Below the pieces are notes generated by a model that was given only the letters and a program-made list of their open reading frames with translations, had not been told where the DNA came from and made no database searches. Position numbers and translations under genes: made by a program. Positions 8,519 through 16,763 of a stretch of DNA of 64,000 nt are shown in pieces. The stretch lies in contig NZ_CP043476.1 in assembly GCF_009769165.1 (NCBI RefSeq), positions 186,001-250,000 on the forward strand. The letters are read 5' to 3'. Every line of letters starts with the position of its first letter. Positions within the stretch are counted from its first letter, which is position 1. Source of the DNA: Xanthomonas hyacinthi (GTDB taxonomy: Bacteria; Pseudomonadota; Gammaproteobacteria; Xanthomonadales; Xanthomonadaceae).

Positions 8519-9772
8519 TGGTACACCGACAGCGCCACGCCACTGCCGCCGCAGCCGCCGCTGCGCGGCCAGGTGCGGGCCGACGTATGCATTCTCGGCG
8601 CCGGCTATACCGGGCTGAGCACGGCGCTGGCGCTGGCCGAGGCCGGCTACCAGGTCGCCATCGTGGAAGCGCAGCGCGTGGGCTGGGGCGCGTCCGGGCG
8701 CAACGGCGGCCAGGCCATCGTCGGCTACGGCTGCGAGCAGCACACGCTGGAAGCGCTGCTCGGCCACGCCGAGGCGCGGCGGCTGTTCGACTTCTCGCGC
8801 GACGGCATGCAGTTGCTGCGCGAGCGCATCCAGCGCCACGCCATCGCCTGCGACTGGCGCGACGGCCATGCGCACGTGGCGATCAAGCCGCGCCAGGTGC
8901 GCGCGCTGCAGGCCGGCATCGCCGAGATGGCGCAGCGCTACGACTATCCGCTGCAGTGGTGGGACCGCGACCAGTTGCGCGAACAGCTGCGCAGCGAGCG
9001 CTACCTGGGCGCGATGTACGATCCGGCCAGCGGCCATCTGCACCCGCTCGAATACGCGCACGGGCTGGCACGCGCGGCGCTGGCCGCCGGCGTGCGCATC
9101 TACGAGCGCTCGCCGGTGACCGCGCTGGTGCGCGGCGCGCGGCCGATCCTGCGCAGCGCGCACGGCGAGGTCCAGGCCGATTTCGCGGTGCTGGCCGGCA
9201 ACGCCTGGCTGCGCGGCATCGCGCCGGAACTGGAATCGCGGATCATGCCGGTCGGCACCTACATCGGCGCCAGCGCGCCACTGGGCGCGGCGCTGGCGCG
9301 CGAGCTGATCGGCAACGACATGGCGGTGGCCGACGTGAACTGGGCGCTGGACTATTTCCGCCTCAGCCGCGACCACCGCCTGCTGTTCGGCGGCCGCGCC
9401 AGCTATTCGTCGCTGCCGCCGCCGGGCCTGCGCGGGGTCATGACCCGGCGCATGCGCCGGGTGTTCCCGCAGCTGCGCGAGGTCGAGCTGGAGTACGTGT
9501 GGGGCGGCTATGTCGACATCACCCGCAATCGCGCCCCGCACTGGGGCCGGCTGACGCCGAATGTGTACTTCGCGCAGGGCTTCTCCGGCCATGGCGTGGC
9601 CGCCACCGGCCTGGCCGGCGATGCCATCGCCGCAGCCATCGCCGGGCAGTCGCAGCGCCTGGACCTGTTCGCCAAAATCCCGCACGCGCCGTTCCCCGGC
9701 GGCCGTGTGTTGCGCACGCCGCTGCTGGTGGCGGCGATGTCCTGGTACAAGCTGCGCGACGCGCTGTGGTGA
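8468..9772 (+). CDS. puuB: Gamma-glutamylputrescine oxidase, FAD-dependent (PuuB-like)
   Basis: 434-residue DAO-family flavoprotein. It would oxidise gamma-glutamylputrescine to the aldehyde with release of ammonia and H2O2. The FAD-binding Rossmann motif is VCILGAGYTGLSTALALAEAG, interrupted only by typical substitutions; WGASGRNGGQAIVGYG follows, and the C-terminal FAD contact is YFAQGFSGHGVAATGLAG. Family similarity begins at WYTDSATPLPPQPPLRG. The preceding residues, roughly STIPDSRLPIPGS, are translated from the inverted heptad repeat. The ATG at 8468 is the first good start, but the true N-terminus has been rebuilt by the element. An in-frame upstream ATG (8378) would add only more repeat-derived peptide. 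Confidence 0.88.
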   Translation: MTRSSTIPDSRLPIPGSWYTDSATPLPPQPPLRGQVRADVCILGAGYTGLSTALALAEAGYQVAIVEAQRVGWGASGRNGGQAIVGYGCEQHTLEALLGHAEARRLFDFSRDGMQLLRERIQRHAIACDWRDGHAHVAIKPRQVRALQAGIAEMAQRYDYPLQWWDRDQLREQLRSERYLGAMYDPASGHLHPLEYAHGLARAALAAGVRIYERSPVTALVRGARPILRSAHGEVQADFAVLAGNAWLRGIAPELESRIMPVGTYIGASAPLGAALARELIGNDMAVADVNWALDYFRLSRDHRLLFGGRASYSSLPPPGLRGVMTRRMRRVFPQLREVELEYVWGGYVDITRNRAPHWGRLTPNVYFAQGFSGHGVAATGLAGDAIAAAIAGQSQRLDLFAKIPHAPFPGGRVLRTPLLVAAMSWYKLRDALW

Positions 9773-9888
9773 CGGCGCCCGCCGCGCGCGACGCGCTGCA
9801 TCCGCCGCCGGCAAGCACACAAGCACCTGTCCCTGGCCAAGGCCGGCGCGCGCAACCGGTCGAGCGTGCGGCCTGAGCGCCGGTCCGC

Positions 9889-11169
9889 TCAGCGGCGCTG
9901 GTTGCGCATCGCCAGCAGCGCCAGCAAGGTCAGCAGTGCCGCGACACTGAGGTAATAGCCCACCCACGGCAGACCGTAGCGCTCGGCCAGCCAGGTCGCC
10001 AGGTACGGCGCCGGCGCCGCGCCGATGATGCCGGCCAGGTTGAACGACAGCGAGGCGCCGGTATAGCGCACCGACACCGGGTACAGCTCGGCCAGCAAGG
10101 TACCGCATGTCCCGTAGGTCAGGCCCATGAACAAGAATCCAAGCGACAGGAAGCACAGCACCTGCCACGGCTGCCCGGCCTGGAACAGCGGCGCGAATCC
10201 CAGCCCGAACAGGACGATGACGATGCTGGCCAGGATCATCGTCAGGCGCGCACCGCGGCGATCGCCGTAGTGCGCCGACAGCGGGATGCCGATGGCGAAG
10301 AACACGATGCCGACCATCTGCAGCAGCAGGAACTGCGCGCGGCTGTAGCCCAGCGCCGAGGTGCCGTAGCCCAGCGCGAACACGGTCATCAGGTAGAACA
10401 GCACGAAGGTCGCGAACACCCCCAACGTGCCCAGCAGCATCGCTCCGGCATGCCGCGACAGCACCGTCCACATCGGCAGGCGCACCCGCTCGCCGCAGTC
10501 CAGCGCGCGCTGGAAATCGGGGGTCTCGTGGATGCGCAGGCGCACCCACAGCCCGGTCGCCACCAGCAACGAACTGGCCACGAACGGAATGCGCCAGCCC
10601 CAGCGCATGAACTGCGCATCGTCGAGCAGCGCGCCGAGCAGCAGGAAGATGCCCGAGCACAGCAGGAACCCCAGCGGCGCGCCCAACTGCGGGAACATGC
10701 CGTACCAGGCGCGCTTGCCGGGCGGCGCGTTCTCGGTCGCCAGCAACACCGCCCCGCCCCATTCCCCGCCCAGCCCCAGGCCCTGGCCGAAGCGGCACAG
10801 CACCAGCAGTACCGGCGCCCACATGCCGATGCTGGCATAGCCGGGCAACAGCCCGATCAGCACCGTCGACAGGCCCATGGTCAGCAGCGCCGCCACCAAC
10901 GTGGCCTTGCGCCCGACGCGGTCGCCGAAATGGCCGAACAGCGCCGAACCCAGCGGCCGCGCAACGAAGGCCACGGCGAACGTCGCCAGCGATTGCAGCC
11001 TGGCCGCGCCGGCATCGCCGGCCGGGAAAAACAGGGTCGGAAACACCAGCACCGCGGCGGTGGCGTAGATGTAGAAATCGAAGAACTCGATGGTGGTGCC
11101 GACCAGGCTGGCCAACAGCACGCGGCGCGGCGAATTGACGGGCGAAGCGGGAAGCGCGGCAGCGGTCAT
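9889..11169 (-). CDS. MFS transporter, metabolite:H+ symporter (MHS) family
   Basis: 426-residue inner-membrane transporter with twelve predicted hydrophobic segments. The start (LLASLVGTTIEFFDFYIY) and the loop 2-3 motif GHFGDRVGRKATL are diagnostic of the MHS group that imports organic acids, betaines or proline with protons. CRFGQGLGLGGEWGGAVLL in the fourth helix is also conserved. The substrate cannot be told from sequence. It is convergent with puuB (117 bp apart), so it is not in that operon. The ATG has a modest GAG ribosome site. Confidence 0.88.
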   Translation of the reverse strand: MTAAALPASPVNSPRRVLLASLVGTTIEFFDFYIYATAAVLVFPTLFFPAGDAGAARLQSLATFAVAFVARPLGSALFGHFGDRVGRKATLVAALLTMGLSTVLIGLLPGYASIGMWAPVLLVLCRFGQGLGLGGEWGGAVLLATENAPPGKRAWYGMFPQLGAPLGFLLCSGIFLLLGALLDDAQFMRWGWRIPFVASSLLVATGLWVRLRIHETPDFQRALDCGERVRLPMWTVLSRHAGAMLLGTLGVFATFVLFYLMTVFALGYGTSALGYSRAQFLLLQMVGIVFFAIGIPLSAHYGDRRGARLTMILASIVIVLFGLGFAPLFQAGQPWQVLCFLSLGFLFMGLTYGTCGTLLAELYPVSVRYTGASLSFNLAGIIGAAPAPYLATWLAERYGLPWVGYYLSVAALLTLLALLAMRNQRR

Positions 11170-11488
11170 GGACTCGGCATCGATGGGGAGCCGCCGATTT
11201 TGGCAGATCGGTGCGTGTGGCGCAGCGCCGCTGTCGACACTATCGGCGCTGTCATCGCAAACCCGCCAGTCCGGCAACGGCCGCGCGCAGGCCACTGCCG
11301 GACGCCACGCTCCACGCCGGCGTGGACGCAGCGGACAAGGCAGGACAGCGCGGCCGCCGCCATCCAACGTCCGGGCGATCGCCCGCACCGGCAACGCGCT
11401 TTCTCTGCCGCACGATCCGGCGCCGTTCCAGCGCGTTCGGCCGCAGTGCGGCCCTGGACGCCGACGGCTCGCGCCGCGGCCGCCGCGT
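11170..11488. other. Intergenic region between the ice-nucleation gene and the MHS transporter
   Basis: 319 bp of GC-rich DNA between two leftward genes. I see no credible gene, no clear terminator hairpin with a U-tract, and no dispersed repeat. It must hold the promoter of the MHS transporter. Confidence 0.5.
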
Positions 11489-14400
11489 TCAGGGTTGCGG
11501 CGCATCCTCGCAAGCGCCGATGTCGCAGTCCAGCGCCGCCTCTTCCGCTTTTCCGACGATGTTCCCGTCTTCATCGATCTGGTAAGGGATGTCGGCCTCC
11601 ACGCCATCTTCGCCGGTGGCGGCAATGACATTGGTGTAGCGTTCGCCGTCCCAGCAGCGGAAAATGAGCGTCGAATTCTCTCCGCCGGTCAGCGTCGACC
11701 CCAGACTGCCGATGAGCCTGCTGCGCGCGCCGGCCGTCAGGACACTGTTCTTGCCGGCCGTCAGCTTGCTGCGATCTCCCGCCATCAGCGTGCAGTCGTC
11801 CCCGGCCGTGAGCTTGCTTCTGTCGCCAGCGGTGAGATGGCTGTTGCGTCCGGCCAACAGTTTGCTGCGATCGCCTGCGGTCTGGGTGCTGTCGGCGCCA
11901 GCGATCAGCTTGCTGCGATCGCCTGCAGTCTGGAAGCTGGCGGAACCGGCGATGAGCGTACTGCGAGACCCTGCGGTCTGGGAGCTTCCCTTGCCCGCGA
12001 TCAGCATGCTTTTGTGGCCGGCAATTTGAACGCTGTCATGGCCTGCGATCAGCGAGCTGCCATAGCTGGCAATCTGGTTGCTGCCGTAGCCTGCGGTCAG
12101 AAAGCTGCGCACCCCGCTGGTCAAGCTGCTGCCGTAGCCCGCGATCAGCGAACTGTCTTGCCCAGCGGTTCCCGTGCTGCCGTAGCCGGCAATGAGCGAA
12201 CTGCTGTGTTCTGCCATCTGGGTGCTGCCATACCCTGCGGTCAGCGTGCTCTCGTAACCTGCGGTCTGGGAACTGCCGTAGCCGGCGATCAGCGAACTCG
12301 AGTATCCGGCGAGCTCGGTGCTGCCGTAACCAGCAGTGAGCGAACTGTTTTCTTGAGCGGTCAGCGAACTCCCATACCCTGCGGTCAACGTGCTCTCGTA
12401 GCCCGCGATCTGGGTACTGCCGTAGCCGGCGATCAACGAGCTCTCGTGACCGGCGGTCGAGTTGCTGCCATAGCCCGCGGTCAGCGTGCTTTTGTAGCCA
12501 GCGGTTTGCGTGCTGCCGTAGCCGGCGGTCAGCGTGCTTTCGTGGCCGGCGGTCGAGGTGCTGCCGTAGCCGGCGGTCAGAGAGCTGCTCTCCTGCGCCG
12601 TCTGGGTGCTGCCGTAGCCTGTGGTCAGGACGCTGTTGTAGCCTGCGGTCTGGGTGCTGCCATAGCCGGCGATCAGCGAGCTGTCGTGACCGGCGGTCGA
12701 GGTGCTGCCGTAGCCGGCGGTGAGCGTACTGTCCTGCTGGGCGGTTTGGGTACTGCCATAACCGGCGGTGAGGGTGCTGTCGTAGCCAGCGGTTTGCGTG
12801 CTGCCATAGCCGGCGATCAATGAACTGTCGGCGCCGGCGGTGCCGGTACTGCCATAGCCGGCGGTGATGTCGCTGCCCTTTCGCGCCGTCTGCGTGCTGC
12901 CGTAGCCGGCGGTCAGCGAGCTGTCGCTGCCGGCGGTCTGGGTGCTGCCGTAGCCGGCGATCAGCGTGCTGTCGGCCCCGGCGGTGCCGGTGCTGCCGTA
13001 GCCGGCGGTGATGTCGCTGCCCTGCCGCGCCGTCTGCGTGCTGCCGTAGCCGGCGGTCAGCGAGCTGTCGCCGCCGGCGGTCTGGGTGCTGCCGTAGCCG
13101 GCGATCAACGTGCTGTCGGCCCCGGCGGTGCCGGTACTGCCATAGCCGGCGGTGATGTCGCTGCCCTGCCGTGCCGTCTGTGTGCTGCCATACCCGGCGG
13201 TCAGCGAGCTGTCGCCGCCGGCGGTCTGGGTGCTGCCGTAGCCGGCGATCAACGTGCTGTCGGCCCCGGCGGTGCCGGTACTGCCATAGCCGGCGGTGAT
13301 GTCGCTGCCCTGCCGTGCCGTCTGTGTGCTGCCATACCCGGCGGTCAGCGAGCTGTCGCCGCCGGCGGTCTGGGTGCTGCCGTAGCCGGCGATCAGCGTG
13401 CTGTCGGCCCCGGCGGTGCCGGTGCTGCCGTAGCCGGCGGTGATGTCGCTGCCCTGCCGCGCCGTCTGCGTGCTGCCGTAGCCGGCGGTCAGCGAGCTGT
13501 CGCCGCCAGCGGTCTGGGTGCTGCCGTAGCCGGCGATCAACGTGCTGTCGGACCCGGCGGTGCCGGTGCTGCCGTAGCCGGCGGTGATGTCGCTGCCCTG
13601 CCGCGCCGTCTGCGTGCTGCCGTAGCCGGCGGTCAGCGAACTCTCGCTGCCGGCGGTCTGGGTGCTGCCGTAGCCGGCGATCAGCGTGCTGTCGGCCCCG
13701 GCGGTGCCGGTGCTGCCGTAGCCGGCGGTGATGTCGCTGCCCTGCCGCGCCGTCTGCGTGCTGCCGTAGCCGGCGGTCAGCGAGCTGTCGCCGCCGGCGG
13801 TCTGGGTGCTGCCGTAGCCGGCGATCAGCGTGCTGTCGGCCCCGGCGGTGCCGGTACTGCCATAGCCGGCGGTGATGTCGCTGCCCTGCCGTGCCGTCTG
13901 TGTGCTGCCATACCCGGCGGTCAGCGAGCTGTCGCCGCCGGCGGTCTGCGTGCTGCCGTAGCCGGCGATCAGTGTGCTGTCGGCGCCGGCGGTGCCGGTG
14001 CTGCCGTAGCCGGCGGTGATGTCGCTGCCCTGCCGTGCCGTCTGTGTGCTGCCATACCCGGCGGTCAGCGAGCTGTCGCCGCCGGCGGTCTGCGTGCTGC
14101 CGTAGCCGGCGATCAGCGTGCTGTCGTGACCGGCCGTCGAGGTACTGCCGTAGCCGGTGGTAAGGGAACTGTCCTCCTGGGCTGTTTGCGTGCTGCCATA
14201 GCCCGCCGTCAGGGTGCTGTCGTAACCAGCGGTCTGCGTGCTGCCATAGCCGGCGATCAACGAACTGTCATGACCCGCTGTCGAGGTACTGCCGTAGCCG
14301 GTGGTGAGGGAACTGTCCTCCTGGGCTGTTTGGGTACTGCCATACCCGGCGGTCAGCGAACTCTCGCTACCGGCGGTCTGGGTGCTGCCATAGCCGGCGA

Positions 14401-15817
14401 TCAACGAACTGTCGGACCCGGCGGTGCCGGTGCTGCCATAGCCGGCGGTGATGTCGCTGCCCTGCCGCGCCGTCTGCGTGCTGCCGTAGCCGGCCGTCAG
14501 CGAACTCTCGCTACCGGCGGTCTGCGTGCTGCCATAGCCGGCGATCAACGAACTGTCGGCGCCGGCGGTGCCGGTGCTGCCATAGCCGGCGGTGATGTCG
14601 CTGCCCTGCCGTGCCGTCTGTGTGCTGCCATACCCGGCGGTCAGCGAGCTGTCGCCGCCGGCGGTCTGGGTGCTGCCGTAGCCGGCGATCAGCGTGCTGT
14701 CGGCGCCGGCGGTGCCGGTGCTGCCGTAGCCGGCGGTGATGTCGCTGCCCTTTCGTGCCGTCTGCGTGCTGCCATACCCGGCCGTCAGCGAGCTGTCGCC
14801 GCCGGCGGTCTGCGTGCTGCCGTAGCCGGCGATCAACGAACTGTCGGACCCGGCGGTGCCGGTGCTGCCGTAGCCGGCGGTGATGTCGCTGCCCTTTCGT
14901 GCCGTCTGCGTGCTGCCATACCCGGCCGTCAGCGAACTCTCGCTACCGGCGGTTTGCGTGCTGCCGTAGCCGGAGATCAAGGCGCTGTCGGCGCCTGTGG
15001 TTGCGGTACTACCGTAGCCGGAGGTGAGGCGGCTGCCTTCCTGCGCCGTCTGCGTGCTGCCGTAGCCCGCCGTCAGCGTGCTCCTTTCCGCGGCGGTCTG
15101 GGTGCTGCCATATCCTGCAAGGATGGAACTATCGGATCCCGCAGTACCGGTACTGCCATAGCCGGCAATCAGGTCGCTGTGATCACCGGCGGTTTCGGTA
15201 CTGCCATAGCCCGCAATGAGTCGACTCTGGTCTGCGCCGGTGAGCGTACTGCCATAAACAGCCGTTTCGGTTTTTTTTGAAACCACTTCATGACGCTGTT
15301 CCAAGGGATCCGCCCCGCCAACCGGGACGATCGGAGTTGCCGGGGTTGCCTGCGTCGCCGGCGTTGCCTGGGTCGCTGCGGTTGCTACGGTTGCCGCGGT
15401 TGCCGCGGCGAGCCGCTCCAGCTGCGGCGCCTGAGAATTCACCGGATCGGCCGGTGCGGCTGCCCCTGCGGCTGCGGCTTCATAGAACTGGATGTTGTTG
15501 GCGATGTATTCCAGCGCAGCGCTGCGGTTGCCGACGAAAACCACTTCGGCCTTGGGAAATTTCGTCATTCCCTCCTCGGCCAACGGCAGCGCATCGTCGA
15601 TGGCGACTTCGCAGACGACCCATCGGGCATCGGCATGCGCGCTCAGATGCGCCCCGACGCCCTTGCCCCACAGCAAGCCGGTAAGCCCATTCTCGTGCTG
15701 CCTCGACGGTTTCCAGTACTTGCACTCGACATGGCCGGACATCGGCCAGACCAGGCCACAATGGTCGGCCATATCGTTGGCGCATGTCCGCAGCACCAAT
15801 AGCTTGTCAACAATCAT
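11489..15817 (-). CDS. inaX: Ice-nucleation protein (Ina family, InaX-like)
   Basis: 1442-residue outer-membrane ice-nucleation protein. The N-terminal domain (about residues 1-115; VLRTCANDMADHCGLVWP, HADARWVVCEV) is the conserved Ina cell-envelope domain. An Ala/Thr/Pro-rich linker follows (about 115-187). Then come about 74 tandem 16-residue coils (about 188-1372) of the AGYGSTQTAG type, whose TxT rows order water into an ice-like template. The last dozen or so coils lose TxT and become Arg-rich (AGDRSKL), as in the family's 'R-coils' linked to multimer assembly. The C-terminal cap holds IFRCWDGERY and EADIPYQIDEDG. The ATG at 15817 has GAGG 8 nt upstream and matches the usual family start. 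The frame is open to a GTG at 16009, which would add 64 residues. Confidence 0.95.
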   Translation of the reverse strand: MIVDKLLVLRTCANDMADHCGLVWPMSGHVECKYWKPSRQHENGLTGLLWGKGVGAHLSAHADARWVVCEVAIDDALPLAEEGMTKFPKAEVVFVGNRSAALEYIANNIQFYEAAAAGAAAPADPVNSQAPQLERLAAATAATVATAATQATPATQATPATPIVPVGGADPLEQRHEVVSKKTETAVYGSTLTGADQSRLIAGYGSTETAGDHSDLIAGYGSTGTAGSDSSILAGYGSTQTAAERSTLTAGYGSTQTAQEGSRLTSGYGSTATTGADSALISGYGSTQTAGSESSLTAGYGSTQTARKGSDITAGYGSTGTAGSDSSLIAGYGSTQTAGGDSSLTAGYGSTQTARKGSDITAGYGSTGTAGADSTLIAGYGSTQTAGGDSSLTAGYGSTQTARQGSDITAGYGSTGTAGADSSLIAGYGSTQTAGSESSLTAGYGSTQTARQGSDITAGYGSTGTAGSDSSLIAGYGSTQTAGSESSLTAGYGSTQTAQEDSSLTTGYGSTSTAGHDSSLIAGYGSTQTAGYDSTLTAGYGSTQTAQEDSSLTTGYGSTSTAGHDSTLIAGYGSTQTAGGDSSLTAGYGSTQTARQGSDITAGYGSTGTAGADSTLIAGYGSTQTAGGDSSLTAGYGSTQTARQGSDITAGYGSTGTAGADSTLIAGYGSTQTAGGDSSLTAGYGSTQTARQGSDITAGYGSTGTAGADSTLIAGYGSTQTAGSESSLTAGYGSTQTARQGSDITAGYGSTGTAGSDSTLIAGYGSTQTAGGDSSLTAGYGSTQTARQGSDITAGYGSTGTAGADSTLIAGYGSTQTAGGDSSLTAGYGSTQTARQGSDITAGYGSTGTAGADSTLIAGYGSTQTAGGDSSLTAGYGSTQTARQGSDITAGYGSTGTAGADSTLIAGYGSTQTAGGDSSLTAGYGSTQTARQGSDITAGYGSTGTAGADSTLIAGYGSTQTAGSDSSLTAGYGSTQTARKGSDITAGYGSTGTAGADSSLIAGYGSTQTAGYDSTLTAGYGSTQTAQQDSTLTAGYGSTSTAGHDSSLIAGYGSTQTAGYNSVLTTGYGSTQTAQESSSLTAGYGSTSTAGHESTLTAGYGSTQTAGYKSTLTAGYGSNSTAGHESSLIAGYGSTQIAGYESTLTAGYGSSLTAQENSSLTAGYGSTELAGYSSSLIAGYGSSQTAGYESTLTAGYGSTQMAEHSSSLIAGYGSTGTAGQDSSLIAGYGSSLTSGVRSFLTAGYGSNQIASYGSSLIAGHDSVQIAGHKSMLIAGKGSSQTAGSRSTLIAGSASFQTAGDRSKLIAGADSTQTAGDRSKLLAGRNSHLTAGDRSKLTAGDDCTLMAGDRSKLTAGKNSVLTAGARSRLIGSLGSTLTGGENSTLIFRCWDGERYTNVIAATGEDGVEADIPYQIDEDGNIVGKAEEAALDCDIGACEDAPQP
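11700..15256 (-). repeat. 48-bp / 144-bp tandem repeat array inside the ice-nucleation gene
   Basis: About 74 units of 48 bp encode the 16-residue coils. In the middle (about 12830-14930) they form a higher-order 144-bp unit (three coils: GSDITAGYGSTGTAG, ADSTLIAGYGSTQTAG, GDSSLTAGYGSTQTAR). It occurs about a dozen times, with only a few base differences between copies. The flanking coils are more diverged. This pattern points to recent unequal exchange or gene conversion in the centre of the array. Assemblers can easily mis-count copies here. Confidence 0.92.
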
Positions 15818-16514
15818 CGTATTGCCCTCATAGAATATGCTCGCCAAAAAATGATATTCCCCAGGCCGACTCAGCGACCGATAAACGGGAAACGACGTGT
15901 ATCTCATCCATTCTGGCTGCGACCGCCAGCCGGCATGGGCAATCGCCAAATGCGCCTGGCGAAGTCCTTCCTGCATTTCCACGAAATGGACGTTCCAGCC
16001 ATGCGGCACCGTCTTTTCCAGAAATAGCGCCGCAGCGGCATGGCTCGCACGCGATCGATCGCTTCGATCCGGTTCGTGGAAACGCTGTCCGCAGCGTCGA
16101 ATCCGACCGTCTCACAGAGTGAGACTGGACAATATTTCAGCGCTCCAAATCCATGAAAACGCAACTGGATCACTTCCCCACAGAAGTGCCTTGATTATAT
16201 TTTCGTATAATGCGAATTAATCGGCATTATTATTGTGCGGCGCTTAACGTCGCAAATTCGAACTCGCCCATACCGCCAGGCGACCGGATTCCAGAGACGC
16301 GACGGAACCCGAGATTGCAGGATTGCGGCAAGGACACCTCGCTGCAACGAGCGCCGCCGCTGCCTGCGCACCAACGCCGCAGGTGCGGGTGGGCTGCCGT
16401 TGCCGGCGAACGGAATGGCCTGGAATGAACGCGGTCGCTGCGCGCCGCTCGGGCAAGGATCGCCATCGCAACGCGACGGCACGGCCTTGCCGCGCCGGCC
16501 GGCGCGCGCCGCGC
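15818..16514. other. Upstream region of the ice-nucleation gene
   Basis: About 700 bp, less GC-rich than its surroundings. From 15818 to 16009 it is an in-frame extension of the ice-nucleation gene. The rest holds no convincing gene. Several overlapping short ORFs on both strands lack family features. The A/T-rich island at 16190-16245 is the likely promoter zone. No terminator was recognised for the small gene ending at 16515. Confidence 0.5.
16194..16252 (-). promoter_or_regulatory. Candidate promoters for the ice-nucleation gene
   Basis: Read on the minus strand, TTGCGA and TAATAA are separated by 17 bp within 16222-16252. A second, perfect TATAAT lies at 16199-16194. Both are in a conspicuous A/T-rich island of otherwise GC-rich DNA. 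A transcript starting here would have a leader of about 370 nt to the ATG at 15817, or about 180 nt to the GTG at 16009. No start site is proven. Confidence 0.4.
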
Positions 16515-16763
16515 TCAGTGCGGAAGTTGCGCGCGGCCGGCCGCGGTCAGCACCGCCACCTCGCGTTCGCCGCGCGTCTCCACCCGGATCCAGCCCGGCC
16601 CCGCACGCCCGTCCAGGTTGGCTTCGCCCAGCCACGCCAGGGTGCGCAGCAGCACGCTCATGCGCACGCCCAGGCGCTTGCACAGCCGCGCCAGGGCGAC
16701 GCCTTCCGGCTCCGGCGCCAATGCCTCGAACAGCGCCCGGGTCAGCGCCGGATCAGCGGACAA
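16515..16763 (-). CDS. Small winged-helix-like protein, translationally coupled to the FdhF-like gene
   Basis: 82-residue protein of unknown function. The pattern LARLCKRLGVRMSVLLRTLAWLGEAN followed by GWIRVETRGEREVAVLTAAGRAQL resembles a helix-turn-helix and wing. I make that fold suggestion by eye only. The likely start is TTG at 16763, overlapping the last 11 bp of the FdhF-like gene, so it is probably translated by re-initiation as the last cistron of the molybdoenzyme operon. It could be a local regulator or a chaperone-like partner of the oxidoreductase. Stop codon and GC3-rich codon use are consistent with a real gene. Confidence 0.6.
   Translation of the reverse strand: MSADPALTRALFEALAPEPEGVALARLCKRLGVRMSVLLRTLAWLGEANLDGRAGPGWIRVETRGEREVAVLTAAGRAQLPH

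Noticed and set aside
11090..12823. Long antisense ORF of about 577 codons across the ice-nucleation repeats
   Set aside because: It is the reverse strand of the 48-bp repeat array; period 48 keeps several frames open. There is no ribosome site or family motif, and the sense strand encodes a clear Ina protein.
12880..14900. CRISPR-like regular repeats
   Set aside because: The units are contiguous with no unique spacers, are multiples of 48 bp in one reading frame, and encode AGYGST coils.
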